A DNA stretch of 64,000 bases from Marinimicrobium agarilyticum DSM 16975. GTDB lineage: Bacteria; Pseudomonadota; Gammaproteobacteria; Pseudomonadales; Cellvibrionaceae. Every line of letters starts with the position of its first letter. Position 1 is the stretch's first letter. The translations under genes and the position numbers were made by a program. This document shows, one piece after another, positions 24,700-33,653 of the stretch. Below the pieces are notes generated by a model. That model saw only the letters and a program-made list of their open reading frames with translations, was not told the DNA's origin and did no database searches. The DNA lies in assembly GCF_000423345.1 (NCBI RefSeq), contig NZ_KE384008.1, forward strand, positions 190,857-254,856, in the 5' to 3' direction.

Positions 24700-24845
24700 A
24701 GTCAGGTGTCCTTAGCGTTGCCGTTACTCTCAAAGCCGTTCAATCAGTGTAGACCAGTGCCACCGGACCTCGGGAACAACGACCGGCGCAGGTGGGGGAG
24801 GTTGTCGGCGACGCCCCCGGAAAGTTGAGCGTATTTTCTGAAAGA

Positions 24846-25598
24846 TTACGCCGCCGCTGCGGCGCGCTCGCGCTGTTCGAGGACAAAGTGCGCCAACGCC
24901 TGACGCGTCTCCGGTGCAAGGTCCTCAAAGGCCAGGCTGACGCGGGTCTGCCGCCAGGGACGGAGGCTCAGCTGGAATGCGCAGACACGAGCCCGGCAGC
25001 GTACTCGCAGGCCGGGGGCGACGGTAAATTCACACAGAGGCAAGAGGTCGCGGTGATGAAGAAACGGACGCCAGTCGCCGGTCAGACTGAGGCGCACGCC
25101 GCCGGCGGAAATGTTGAGCACCTCGCCACTGAGGGGCGAAAGCCCGGGCACGGCGACCCGAGCGCTGATGGGGTGCCAGCCAAACACATTCAGCCGCGGC
25201 CAGCGTCGCCGCGGACCGCTGTAAAACTGTTGGGGTAGGGGAAGCGCCACGCCGCCGGAGCGGTGGGGTGTGCTCCAGCCGACGAGTGGGGCGGTAAATT
25301 CGAACAGTTGGCCGTTGTGGTGGTGGCTGACGGTGAGGTCGTCACCGGGCTCCAGGTTGAGCGCGCGCGGGAAGAGTTCGTCGAGCCAGAGCAGTTCCCG
25401 TTCGGTGTCGAGGGCGAGTATGAGGCTTTGGTAGTCGCGTTGGTTGTGCCGGATGGTGAGCAGTTGTTTGCGTTGTTCCAGCGGGCGCAGGTGGCGGACG
25501 CACGGGAGTTCTGCACGCGGAGTTTCGTTTTCAGGCGGGGCGCTCGTTGCGGGTTCTTCGGTGGACAGCTTTTTCATCAGGGCGCGCAACAGGGCCAT
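24846..25598 (-). CDS. YcgR-like PilZ domain c-di-GMP effector
   Basis: The 250-residue protein has an N-terminal YcgR-type domain and a C-terminal PilZ domain. The PilZ c-di-GMP motifs are RRRWPR (RxxxR) and NISAGG ([D/N]xSxxG). YcgR proteins brake the flagellar motor when c-di-GMP is bound. I chose the ATG at 25598 (MALLRALMKKL); an in-frame upstream extension is repeat sequence and is rejected. It lies near the taxis receptor, and a GGDEF-EAL protein lies 3 kb away. Flagellar partnership is an inference. Confidence 0.85.
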   Translation of the reverse strand: MALLRALMKKLSTEEPATSAPPENETPRAELPCVRHLRPLEQRKQLLTIRHNQRDYQSLILALDTERELLWLDELFPRALNLEPGDDLTVSHHHNGQLFEFTAPLVGWSTPHRSGGVALPLPQQFYSGPRRRWPRLNVFGWHPISARVAVPGLSPLSGEVLNISAGGVRLSLTGDWRPFLHHRDLLPLCEFTVAPGLRVRCRARVCAFQLSLRPWRQTRVSLAFEDLAPETRQALAHFVLEQRERAAAAA

Positions 25599-25701
25599 AG
25601 GGTCTCTCTCGTCAGTCGGCTGGCGGTATTGTTGTTTCTCTCCCAGCTCTGCAAGGGGTGTGCCATGGACAAGGTGATGGCGAAAAAGTGGTTGTTGGAG
25701 A

Positions 25702-25826
25702 GGCCGGCCCTGAGGGGGATCGACCGGTTGTAGACCCGCCGTGAACCCATCCATGGGGGCTTCTCATCGGCATCCATGCCTCAGAGAGTCTACAACCGGT
25801 CGATCCCCCTCAGGGCCTCAGTGCCA
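25702..25826 (-). repeat. Structured palindromic repeat, copy 8 (type A)
   Basis: This is a reverse copy with perfect 30-bp arms at 25706-25735 and 25788-25817, followed by TCAGTGCCA. P2 is GGCATGGATGCC and P3 CCCATGGATGGG. It is separated from copy 9 by only about 21 bases. Confidence 0.97.
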
Positions 25827-25847
25827 AGTTCCACCGCTGGTTGCCGT

Positions 25848-25971
25848 TACCACTGAGGTTCGGTGAGGCGTATGGTCTTCGGAGACTCTCTGAGGCATGG
25901 ATGCCGATGAGAAGCCTACAGGGATGTATTTACGGCGGGTCTCCGAAGACCATACGCCTCACCGAACCGGG
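25848..25971 (+). repeat. Structured palindromic repeat, copy 9 (type A)
   Basis: The arms at 25857-25886 and 25939-25968 are perfect, 30 of 30. P2 is at 25894-25905 and P3 TACAGGGATGTA at 25917-25928. With copy 8 it fills the gap between the PilZ gene and ttcA, which are divergent. No other gene lies in 25599-26118. Confidence 0.97.
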
Positions 25972-26042
25972 CTGGACGAGTACTTACTGTTTGGGCCTAA
26001 AACACAAAAGGTGGCGGCAAGGCTCTGCCGCCGAAGCGGCAA

Positions 26043-26071
26043 TTCCCAGCCTCGGCTAAAATCCGTACAAT
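26043..26071 (+). promoter_or_regulatory. Promoter candidate for ttcA
   Basis: TTCCCA and TACAAT are separated by 17 bases, about 48 bases before the ttcA ATG. The -35 is weak. Confidence 0.4.
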
Positions 26072-26118
26072 GACGGCACATCGAATATTGGCCACCCACA
26101 AGATAGACCGAGAGCGTT

Positions 26119-26994
26119 ATGAGTCAGCCCGTCGTGCGCAAAGAGCGCCTGGAATACAACAAACTGCAAAAACGACTGCGCCGGCAAGTGGGCAGCGCCA
26201 TTGCCGACTACAACATGATCGAAGAGGGCGACAAAATCATGGTCTGCCTCTCCGGGGGTAAAGACTCCTACGGCATGCTCGACATCCTCATGAGCCTCCA
26301 GAAAACCGCCCCCATACGGTTCGAATTGATCGCCGTCAACATGGACCAGAAACAACCCGGTTTCCCCGAGCACATCCTGCCCGAGTACCTGAGCAACGTC
26401 GGCGTGCCGTACCATATTATCGAGCGCGACACCTACAGCATCGTCAAAGACGTCATTCCCGAGGGCAAGACCACCTGCGGCCTGTGTTCACGGTTGCGGC
26501 GCGGCACCCTCTACAGCTACGCCAACGACATTGGCGCCACCAAAATCGCCCTGGGTCACCACCGGGACGATATTATTGAAACCCTCTTTCTCAACATGTT
26601 CTATGGTGGCAAGCTCAAAGCCATGCCGCCCAAGCTCCTGGCCGACGACAAGCGCAACGTATTGATCCGCCCCCTGGCGTATTGCAAGGAACAGGACCTG
26701 GCCGAATATGCCGAGTACAAAGCCTTTCCCATCATCCCCTGCAACCTGTGCGGCTCCCAGGAAAACCTGCAGCGCCAGGTTATCAAGCAGATGCTGACTG
26801 ACTGGGAGAAGCAGCACCCGGGGCGGACAGAAACCATCTTCTCTGCCATCCGTAACGTGGCGCCGTCTCAACTGGCGGATACCAATCTGTTTGATTTTGC
26901 CGGCCTGCGCATTGATCCGGAGGCCGCGCCGCAGGAGGAGTCCGAGGAAGATGCGGGGGTGCAACAGTTCATCCCCGCCCTGCAGGTGTCCTGA
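26119..26994 (+). CDS. ttcA: tRNA 2-thiocytidine(32) synthetase TtcA
   Basis: TtcA thiolates C32 of certain tRNAs using a [4Fe-4S] cluster and ATP. The PP-loop SGGKDS is at residues 45-50. The cluster cysteines lie in [12 protein letters not shown] near 119-122 and in [13 protein letters not shown] near 210. The [20 protein letters not shown] block is family-specific. The C-terminal 20 residues are acidic and variable. The length of 291 is usual. GAG precedes the ATG. Confidence 0.96.
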   Translation: MSQPVVRKERLEYNKLQKRLRRQVGSAIADYNMIEEGDKIMVCLSGGKDSYGMLDILMSLQKTAPIRFELIAVNMDQKQPGFPEHILPEYLSNVGVPYHIIERDTYSIVKDVIPEGKTTCGLCSRLRRGTLYSYANDIGATKIALGHHRDDIIETLFLNMFYGGKLKAMPPKLLADDKRNVLIRPLAYCKEQDLAEYAEYKAFPIIPCNLCGSQENLQRQVIKQMLTDWEKQHPGRTETIFSAIRNVAPSQLADTNLFDFAGLRIDPEAAPQEESEEDAGVQQFIPALQVS

Positions 26995-27047
26995 CCAACC
27001 TCTATACTGAGAGCAGAGCCCGACGTTCTCCTACAGGAGGGGTAGTT

Positions 27048-28133
27048 ATGAGGATTGGCGTTCCCCGGGAAATCAAAGCGGACGAGTATCGTGTGGGGCT
27101 GACGCCCACGGCGGTCCGAGAGCTGACCGAGGCCGGTCACGAGGTGTTGGTGGAAGCCAGCGCTGGAGAGGCAATCGGTTTCGATGACGAACAATACCGC
27201 CAGGCCGGCGCAACTTTGCTGAAGGGCGCCGATGAGCTGTTTGAGCGGGCGACCTTGTTGGTTAAAGTCAAAGAGCCGCAACCCGAAGAATATTCGCGCC
27301 TACGGCCCTCCCATCTCCTGTTTACCTTTTTACATCTGGCGCCGGACCCGCGCCAAGCCGAGGCACTGCTGGCCTCCGGAGCCAGTTGCATTGCCTATGA
27401 AACCGTAACCGATGGTCACGGCGGCCTGCCGCTGCTTGCCCCCATGTCCGAGGTGGCGGGGCGGTTGGCAACCCAGGCGGGGGCCCATCATCTGGAGCTG
27501 CACCAAGGGGGGCGGGGCATTCTGCTCGGCGGGGTCCCCGGCGTACCGCCAGCGGGCGTCACAGTGGTCGGTGGGGGCGTGGTGGGCGTCCAGGCCGCGC
27601 GCATGGCCGTGGGGCTCGGAGCGCGGGTGACCATTCTGGATAAATCCCCCCGCCGCTTGCGCGAGCTCGATGCCATGTTCCGGGGGCGCGTAGTCTGTGA
27701 ATATGCCACGGCGGATGGCCTCGAGCGGCTGCTGCCCGACACTGACCTGCTTGTTGGCGCGGTGCTGGTCACGGGGGATGCCGCCCCGAAACTACTGTCA
27801 CGGACGCAACTGGCAAACCTGCCCAAGGGCGCGGTGCTGGTGGACGTCGCCATTGACCAGGGCGGGTGTTTTGAAACCTCAAGACCCACCACGCACGGCA
27901 AGCCGACGTTTGTCGAGGAAGGGGTCATCCATTACTGTGTCGCCAACATTCCTTCGGCGGCCGCCCGAACCGCGACATTGGCCCTCAGTCATGCGACGCT
28001 GCCCTACGTGCAGGCATTGGCGGGCGAGGGGCTGGATGCGCTGGATCGCGATCCGGGTCTTGCCGCCGGGCTCAATGTGCACCAGGGCCGCCTGACCCAC
28101 GAGGCAGTGGCCCGAGCCCTCGGGAAAACCTAG
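27048..28133 (+). CDS. ald: Alanine dehydrogenase
   Basis: Ald reversibly converts L-alanine to pyruvate and ammonium with NAD+. The N-terminus [20 protein letters not shown] is the family signature; its Arg and a Lys in [11 protein letters not shown] bind substrate. The nucleotide fold [20 protein letters not shown] lies near residues 170-189. The [20 protein letters not shown] block is conserved in Ald. AGGAGG precedes the ATG. It is on the same strand as ttcA but 53 bases apart, so it may have its own promoter. Confidence 0.95.
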   Translation: MRIGVPREIKADEYRVGLTPTAVRELTEAGHEVLVEASAGEAIGFDDEQYRQAGATLLKGADELFERATLLVKVKEPQPEEYSRLRPSHLLFTFLHLAPDPRQAEALLASGASCIAYETVTDGHGGLPLLAPMSEVAGRLATQAGAHHLELHQGGRGILLGGVPGVPPAGVTVVGGGVVGVQAARMAVGLGARVTILDKSPRRLRELDAMFRGRVVCEYATADGLERLLPDTDLLVGAVLVTGDAAPKLLSRTQLANLPKGAVLVDVAIDQGGCFETSRPTTHGKPTFVEEGVIHYCVANIPSAAARTATLALSHATLPYVQALAGEGLDALDRDPGLAAGLNVHQGRLTHEAVARALGKT

Positions 28134-28293
28134 CCGATCGGGAGGCTGAATCGACCACTGATTTGTGTTGAAATGGACGACAAGAGCCGTCTGTGGGAGA
28201 ATCCTTTATAATCGCTTGGGTGGCGTCGTTCGCAGTGTCCGCTACTCCGGTTCGTCGCTCCGACTTCATGAGGCATGGGAATATAACCATAAA

Positions 28294-30744
28294 ATGACGC
28301 AGGCACCTTCCTTTTTTCAGGGCGTCTCGTTCCGCCTGGCCAAGATCGGCATTATCCTGGCATTTCTGCTGGGTTTGCTGATGAGCTCGTTCCAATTGTA
28401 TCTGGACTTGCGCAATCAGCGCCACGAGCTGAACCAGTTGTTTCAACGGGTGCTGGAAGTGGCGACCCCGCCTGCCGTGAGAGCGGTCCATACGCTGGAT
28501 GACGATCTTTCCGCCGAAGTGGTGAACGGCCTGCTTGCCTACGATTTCGTAACCGGTGTCCGGATCACCGATGAACTGGGCAATACGCTGGCTCAGGGCG
28601 AGGCTGAGCCACGGCCCTCCAACACCCGCTGGATCACTCGCCTGTTCCATGAAGAAAGTCTCACACTGGAAACCGACCTGGCGATACCCGGTTATGGTGA
28701 GACCGCCGCCGGGAAATTGTCGTTCACCGTGGATATGGATCAGGCGCTGGCGGGTTTTTACGAACGCTCTTTGCTCAACCTGGCCACTGGGCTTGCGCGT
28801 AATGCCATGCTGGTGGTTCTGCTGTTCTTTGCATTTTACTTTATTGTGACCAAGCCGTTGGTACGCCTCTCGCGCGAAATCAAGAGCATTAACCCGGAAG
28901 AGCCGGGCGTCAGGCGCCTGACGCCGCTGCGCAAGCGCAGAGACGAACTGGCTCAACTGGTCGATAGCGGCAACCAATTGTTGGATGCGGTGGACCTTTC
29001 ATTGGCCAAGCGGCGAGCGGTAGAGCTGGCACTGCGCAAAAGTGAGGAGCACTTGCGCCAGATTATCGATAGCCTGCCGGTGCTGGTGGGCGCTCGCAAC
29101 GCGCAGGGCCGCTACCTGTTCGCCAATAGAACCCTGGCTGAATTACTGGGTTCGACCCCCGATCAAATGCGCGAGCGGGATGCTCGCGAACTGCTGACGA
29201 ACGTGCTTGAGGATGTGGACGAGGTTCTCCAGAACGACCAACGCGTCATTCGTCAGGGCATCGATATCGAAATCAACGAAGAGGCGTTTGTGACCCCTGA
29301 GGGCCGAACGCTCTACCTGCAAAGCCACATCCTGCCCATCCGTTACTATGATGAAGTGATTGCTCTGGTGGTGTCGGTGGACATTACCGAGCGCAAAAAA
29401 GCTCAGGCCGAGATGGAATTCATGGCCCATCACGATGCCTTGACCCATCTGCCGAATCGGGTGCAGCTGGTTGAGCGACTCGATCTGGAGCTACGACGCG
29501 CCTCGCGCCATGGTTATTGTGGTGCCGTGTTGTTCATTGATCTGGATCAGTTCAAGAACATCAATGACTCTCTCGGGCATCCGGTGGGCGACAAGGTTTT
29601 GAAAGAAGTGGCCAACCGGTTGGTCAGCTCCGTGCGTGAGGAGGACCTGGTGGCCCGCCTCAGTGGTGACGAGTTTGTCGTGGTGCTTACGGTGCTGGAT
29701 GAGCATATGCCTACGGCAGCATTGAGGGCGGGGGAAATCAGCGAGAAGATCCGGCGCATCATCTCCCGCCCGTTCAAAACGGAAAACCTGGAGCTGCGTA
29801 TCAGCTGCAGCGTGGGCGTGGCGTTGTATCCCGACAAGGACAGCACCGTGCACGAACTTCTTCGGTACGCGGATACCGCCATGTACCAGGTGAAGGAAAA
29901 GGGTCGGGATGCCATAGAGTTCTTTAACGAAGAAATGGCGGACAAAGTCAGCCGTCAACTGGTCATGGAGGGCGACCTGCATCGGGCGCTGGAACAAAGG
30001 CAGTTTACGCTTCACTATCAACCTAAAGTGGACCTGGGTACGGGACAGATTGTGGGTGCCGAGGCGTTATTGCGCTGGCGTCATCCGGAGAAAGGTGTCA
30101 TTTCACCGGCGGAATTCATTCCCATTCTGGAAACCTCGGGCCTGATTCTGGATGTAGGCCAATGGGTACTGGAAACCGCCTGTGAAACCCTGGTGCACTG
30201 GCAATCCAAAGGTTGGTGGAAACGCGGCATGAAGCTGAGCATCAATATCAGCCCCCGCCAGTTTCGCCGCACCGCGTTTGCGGATGACGTCTTGAATACA
30301 CTGGAGCGATACCCCATTCCGGAGAACTCGCTGGAAATGGAGGTGACCGAGGGTATTGTGATTCAGCATGTCGACGAAGCCATTGTGACCATGGAACGCT
30401 TGGCAGAGCGCGGTATCAGTTTCTCTCTGGATGACTTCGGTACCGGTTATTCTTCCATCAGCTATCTCAAGCAGTTGCCGGTCACGGTGCTGAAAATCGA
30501 CAAAAGCTTTATCCGGGATATTATTGAAGACCGGAACGATCGGGTTCTGGTGGAAACCATCATCACCATGGGTCGTTTGCTGGATCTGGATGTCATTGCC
30601 GAGGGGGTGGAAGAAGAGGCGCAGTTCGACTTGTTGCAAAAGTACGGTTGCCACTACTTTCAGGGGTTTTACTTCAGTCCGGGTGTCGAGTTGGAAGCAT
30701 TTGATGCGCTCCTGGTGGAGAAAGTGGAGCAAGAACAGTACTGA
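28294..30744 (+). CDS. Membrane PAS-GGDEF-EAL c-di-GMP protein
   Basis: The protein has, in order: TM1 (about 20-38), a periplasmic sensor region, TM2 (about 168-186), a HAMP-like stretch, PAS (247-370), GGDEF (375-545) and EAL (560-816). The GGDEF motif is SGDEF, a conservative variant that could still work as a cyclase. The EAL domain keeps EALLRW, NISPRQ, EVTEG, DDFGTGYSS and IAEGVEEE, so phosphodiesterase activity is likely. I chose the ATG at 28294 because the first membrane segment follows directly. It ends nine bases from the convergent rsmE. Confidence 0.9.
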   Translation: MTQAPSFFQGVSFRLAKIGIILAFLLGLLMSSFQLYLDLRNQRHELNQLFQRVLEVATPPAVRAVHTLDDDLSAEVVNGLLAYDFVTGVRITDELGNTLAQGEAEPRPSNTRWITRLFHEESLTLETDLAIPGYGETAAGKLSFTVDMDQALAGFYERSLLNLATGLARNAMLVVLLFFAFYFIVTKPLVRLSREIKSINPEEPGVRRLTPLRKRRDELAQLVDSGNQLLDAVDLSLAKRRAVELALRKSEEHLRQIIDSLPVLVGARNAQGRYLFANRTLAELLGSTPDQMRERDARELLTNVLEDVDEVLQNDQRVIRQGIDIEINEEAFVTPEGRTLYLQSHILPIRYYDEVIALVVSVDITERKKAQAEMEFMAHHDALTHLPNRVQLVERLDLELRRASRHGYCGAVLFIDLDQFKNINDSLGHPVGDKVLKEVANRLVSSVREEDLVARLSGDEFVVVLTVLDEHMPTAALRAGEISEKIRRIISRPFKTENLELRISCSVGVALYPDKDSTVHELLRYADTAMYQVKEKGRDAIEFFNEEMADKVSRQLVMEGDLHRALEQRQFTLHYQPKVDLGTGQIVGAEALLRWRHPEKGVISPAEFIPILETSGLILDVGQWVLETACETLVHWQSKGWWKRGMKLSINISPRQFRRTAFADDVLNTLERYPIPENSLEMEVTEGIVIQHVDEAIVTMERLAERGISFSLDDFGTGYSSISYLKQLPVTVLKIDKSFIRDIIEDRNDRVLVETIITMGRLLDLDVIAEGVEEEAQFDLLQKYGCHYFQGFYFSPGVELEAFDALLVEKVEQEQY

Positions 30745-30753
30745 CCGCTTGAG

Positions 30754-31464
30754 TCAGAACAGACGCCCCAACAAGAAGGGAATCGCCGTCTCAGTCTTCA
30801 ATATACGCTCCCCCAGATGCACCGTTTGAAACCCCCGGGTCGACAACTGTTCGATTTCGAAATCGTTGAATCCTCCCTCCGGCCCAACGGCCATAATGAC
30901 CGCTTGTTGCACCTGTGACGGGCAGGGGGCCGCGTGGTAGGGGTGGGCCACCAACGCCAGGCGCTCGGTCATCAAAACGGGCAGTTCGTCTTCCACAAAG
31001 GGTTTGAAACGGGGATGAAAGTGCACCCGAGGCTCCACCGTATCGCGCCCCTGTTCCAGCCCCAGATGCAGCTGCCGTTCAACCTCTTCGGGCGCCAACG
31101 CCGGTGATTGCCAGTAGCTCTTTTCGACACGACGCGAGTGGATGAGGTGTAGCGTCTTGACGCCTGCGCTCGCCACGGTTTGCAGGATACGTTTGATCTG
31201 CTGGGGCCGGGGAAGGGCAAGGATCAATGTCAGGGGCATGGGTGATGGGGGTGTCTGGTTCAGCGTCAACGCCAGCCGTAACTCGTGGTTGTCCAGGTGC
31301 TCGATGAGCCCCTGTCCAAGATTGCCATTGATTTCACCCACCGTCAGGGTGTCACCGATGCCGGCTTTCAGTACGCGGGTAATGTGCTCGATGCGACGTT
31401 TGTCGGTGACCCGGGCCAGCCCGGGGGCGATCAATTCCTGATCCTTGAGCAGGAGTAGATTCAT
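30754..31464 (-). CDS. rsmE: 16S rRNA m3U1498 methyltransferase RsmE
   Basis: RsmE methylates N3 of U1498 in 16S rRNA. The 236-residue SPOUT protein has an N-terminal PUA-like part and the knotted SAM site. That site includes MAVGPEGGFNDFEIE near 180-195 and the LGERILKTETA loop near the C-terminus. LPRPQQIKRILQTVASAGVK is also characteristic. It lies 34 bases downstream of tRNA-Arg on the same strand and could share its transcript. Confidence 0.94.
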   Translation of the reverse strand: MNLLLLKDQELIAPGLARVTDKRRIEHITRVLKAGIGDTLTVGEINGNLGQGLIEHLDNHELRLALTLNQTPPSPMPLTLILALPRPQQIKRILQTVASAGVKTLHLIHSRRVEKSYWQSPALAPEEVERQLHLGLEQGRDTVEPRVHFHPRFKPFVEDELPVLMTERLALVAHPYHAAPCPSQVQQAVIMAVGPEGGFNDFEIEQLSTRGFQTVHLGERILKTETAIPFLLGRLF

Positions 31465-31498
31465 GGCCCGTGTGTCCGTAGAAAGTCTAAAAAGGAAA

Positions 31499-31574
31499 TG
31501 GCGTCCCCGCCAGGACTCGAACCTGGAGCTTCCGCTTAGGAGGCGGAGGATTTATCCTGTTAATCGACGGGGAC
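31499..31574 (-). tRNA. tRNA-Arg (anticodon CCT)
   Basis: Read on the minus strand, acceptor halves GTCCCCG and CGGGGAC pair. The D stem is GATT/AATC and the anticodon stem TCCGC/GCGGA around loop CTCCTAA, giving anticodon CCT. The T arm is CCAGG-TTCGAGT-CCTGG. The discriminator is G and CCA is encoded. It decodes AGG. Confidence 0.97.
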
Positions 31575-31596
31575 GGCAGGGTCGACAAGGGTCGCC

Positions 31597-31625
31597 ACTA
31601 TACAAAAAGCGCTCAGGGGGCACAA
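31597..31625 (-). promoter_or_regulatory. Promoter of tRNA-Arg(CCT)
   Basis: On the minus strand TTGTGC and TATAGT are separated by 17 bases, followed by a GC-rich discriminator (GGCGACCC). That is typical of stable-RNA promoters under stringent control. The tRNA 5' end is about 22 bases downstream of the -10. Confidence 0.7.
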
Positions 31626-31640
31626 GCGAGAGTCGGCTGA

Positions 31641-32120
31641 TCAGGCTTTTCCTAACGTCTGGGAACCGGGATTGGAGCCAGAACGCCCCTGTGCATTATA
31701 CAGTGAGGGACCCTCGTTGTTTTGCCCCCGCATCAGGTTGAGCATTTGTCCGAGCGTCTGCTGCGCCCGGTGAATGATTTTCCCGTTTATCTCGTTCAGT
31801 TCCCGGCAGTACGCAAACCGGTCAGCGAGGTGCTGCCACTGATCCAACTGGGCGGCGGTCTCGGGTCGTTGTTGTAACCATTGCTGCCAGCCTTCGTGGT
31901 CGTGACTGAGTCCGGCGCTATCCAGCCACGCCTGACGTTGCAGTGCGTGCTCTCCCAAAGCGGCCATCAGCTGGTTTTTCGCTTCGATAATGGGGGGCAG
32001 GGCGGCAGCGTCGCGTTTTTCCAGAGCGGACCGTTCTTGCTCGAGGCTCTGCTGTAGCTGCTCAATACTCTGGGTGTCTTGGGCCAGCATCTGGCTGACT
32101 TGCTCGGGGGAGGGTGTCAT
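31641..32120 (-). CDS. flgN: Flagellar export chaperone FlgN
   Basis: FlgN binds the hook-filament junction proteins FlgK and FlgL before export. The 159-residue protein is mostly helical, with a long coiled coil and a C-terminal LNEINGKIIHRAQQTLGQML segment typical of the family. I chose the ATG at 32120 because GAGG lies seven bases upstream; an ATG eight codons earlier lacks a site. It is downstream of flgM on the same strand. FlgN is a divergent family, so the call rests on fold pattern and location. Confidence 0.85.
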   Translation of the reverse strand: MTPSPEQVSQMLAQDTQSIEQLQQSLEQERSALEKRDAAALPPIIEAKNQLMAALGEHALQRQAWLDSAGLSHDHEGWQQWLQQRPETAAQLDQWQHLADRFAYCRELNEINGKIIHRAQQTLGQMLNLMRGQNNEGPSLYNAQGRSGSNPGSQTLGKA

Positions 32121-32205
32121 GGGAACCTCGGTTCGGGTAATCATCGAATAGGGAATCGTGTGTCCGACGGCGTTGGGGGAACCGCCGGCACACTAAAGAG
32201 CGCTA

Positions 32206-32523
32206 TCAGCCGAGCAGGTCGTCCTGATTCAGCATATTCTGGGCAATGCGCTCAGCATCGATCTCGAAGCGGCCTTCGGCGATCGCGTTCTTCAGACTGG
32301 TGACGCGTTCGCTGTCCACGTCCGGCAGCTTGGCCAGATTCTCTTCCAGGCGGTTCATGCTCTGGGCCTCCGCGCTGAGGTTGACACTGTCACGGCGGGT
32401 GGTACTGCTCTGGCTGTCCGCTTTGGACGGTGCTCCGGTGTCTTTGGGCGTGACACCGGCGGGACGGCTGCTGCCACTGTTACTGCTTCCGGGCTTGATG
32501 CCGTTGTTTGAGTCGATAACCAT
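32206..32523 (-). CDS. flgM: Anti-sigma-28 factor FlgM
   Basis: FlgM holds FliA (sigma-28) inactive until the hook is finished and FlgM is exported. The 105-residue protein has a disordered Ser/Gly-rich N-terminal half. The C-terminal sigma-binding part includes RRDSVNLSAEAQSMNRLEEN and SLKNAIAEGRFEIDAERIAQ. The ATG at 32523 follows a GGGGA site. A near-consensus sigma-28 promoter lies 83 bases upstream, so flgM feeds back on its own target sigma factor. flgN follows 85 bases later. Confidence 0.92.
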   Translation of the reverse strand: MVIDSNNGIKPGSSNSGSSRPAGVTPKDTGAPSKADSQSSTTRRDSVNLSAEAQSMNRLEENLAKLPDVDSERVTSLKNAIAEGRFEIDAERIAQNMLNQDDLLG

Positions 32524-32605
32524 AATCTTGTTCCCCAACAAAATAATCGATGATGCCGACCGGGTTTCGGTCTGCGGGCAGGCGATTTTTCGCCCTGTAC
32601 CTCGC

Positions 32606-32632
32606 GTATCGGCCGGCATTTTTATAACTTTA
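32606..32632 (-). promoter_or_regulatory. Sigma-28 (FliA) promoter of flgM
   Basis: On the minus strand TAAAGTTA (32632-32625) and GCCGATAC (32613-32606) are separated by 11 bases. The sigma-28 consensus is TAAAGTTT-N11-GCCGATAA, so 14 of 16 bases match at exact spacing. It is oriented toward flgM. Confidence 0.88.
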
Positions 32633-32666
32633 ATGCTATTTTGGCATAAATGTGATGCGTTTCGCG

Positions 32667-33425
32667 TTATAGAACCACTTCCACGGTGCCAGGGCCAATC
32701 ACCCGCCCCCGAACGACCCGCTCGGACCGGTCATTGCGCACCCGCACCTGGTCTCCGACACGCCCATCGCTGAGAGCAGTCCCCTTGGTATCGACGGTTA
32801 TGGTACCGGTTTTGGCCTTCAGTCTCACCTGGTCCCCGCGCCGCACAACCGTGGGCGCCTCCAACTGGCTCAGGCGCACAGGGTCTCCGGCTTGCAGGGG
32901 GCGCCGCAACGCCATACCGACAGCGGTTTCCGCTTGAGTGACAAAACCTTGACGCAGTTGCCCGGTATCGCGCACTGCCAGCGTGATATCTCCGGCGCTC
33001 AGCCTGTGGCCTCGCCCCAGACTGCGGCTGGCCACGGCGATCTGGCGGTAGACTGCCACCTCTGCCGGAACGTATAAAGCCCAGGGCGTCGGTCCGGGAC
33101 AGCGGGTATGCACGGTGAGATTGCCCCCACGCCGCTCGGCGTCCTGGTGGCTGAGCTCAAGCGCAGAAGGACAGGCGGCCAGTCTCAGTCTGGGGTCCAG
33201 TCGCCCGACGGTGACTTTTGCCCGCTCAATCTCGGAGGTCTGGTAATATTGTTGAAGATAATCAGTCACTTGGGCCTGCAGCTCGGCCAGGTCCTGAGGG
33301 GCCTGCGCCAGAGCGGGGGAGACGAGCGCCCCCAGCAGTGCCAGGGCCAATAGCGGGTGACGCCCCCTTTGAGGGAGCGCTTTGGGTACTGTATTGAATT
33401 TGCGCAAAAAGCGACAGAGCCGCAT
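32667..33425 (-). CDS. flgA: Flagellar P-ring assembly chaperone FlgA
   Basis: FlgA acts in the periplasm to help FlgI form the P ring. The 252-residue precursor has an N-terminal hydrophobic signal (residues 23-41, ending ALAQA). The mature part contains the SAF-type domain and the C-terminal family block GDQVRLKAKTGTITVDTKGT followed by GDQVRVRNDRSERVVRGRV. AGGA precedes the ATG. It is divergent from cheV and upstream of flgM on the same strand. Confidence 0.94.
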   Translation of the reverse strand: MRLCRFLRKFNTVPKALPQRGRHPLLALALLGALVSPALAQAPQDLAELQAQVTDYLQQYYQTSEIERAKVTVGRLDPRLRLAACPSALELSHQDAERRGGNLTVHTRCPGPTPWALYVPAEVAVYRQIAVASRSLGRGHRLSAGDITLAVRDTGQLRQGFVTQAETAVGMALRRPLQAGDPVRLSQLEAPTVVRRGDQVRLKAKTGTITVDTKGTALSDGRVGDQVRVRNDRSERVVRGRVIGPGTVEVVL

Positions 33426-33653
33426 TTTTTGTCCTATTCTTTCAGCAGATGACGATCGCGAAGGCGGCGCCCCTTAAGAGTGTCGGATTTCAGCCGCTAT
33501 AGGCTGTATGTTATTGGTTAAAGCAAAGAATGTGCCGGTCCGGATTCTCTTTCGTTGGGTGCCTCAGGGTGGCAAGCCTTGGGGGCCCTGCGGTGAAAGC
33601 GCCGTCGGTTCCGTCGAACAAAGCGAAAGCAAAGGTTAAGCAAGAGGCGTTTT

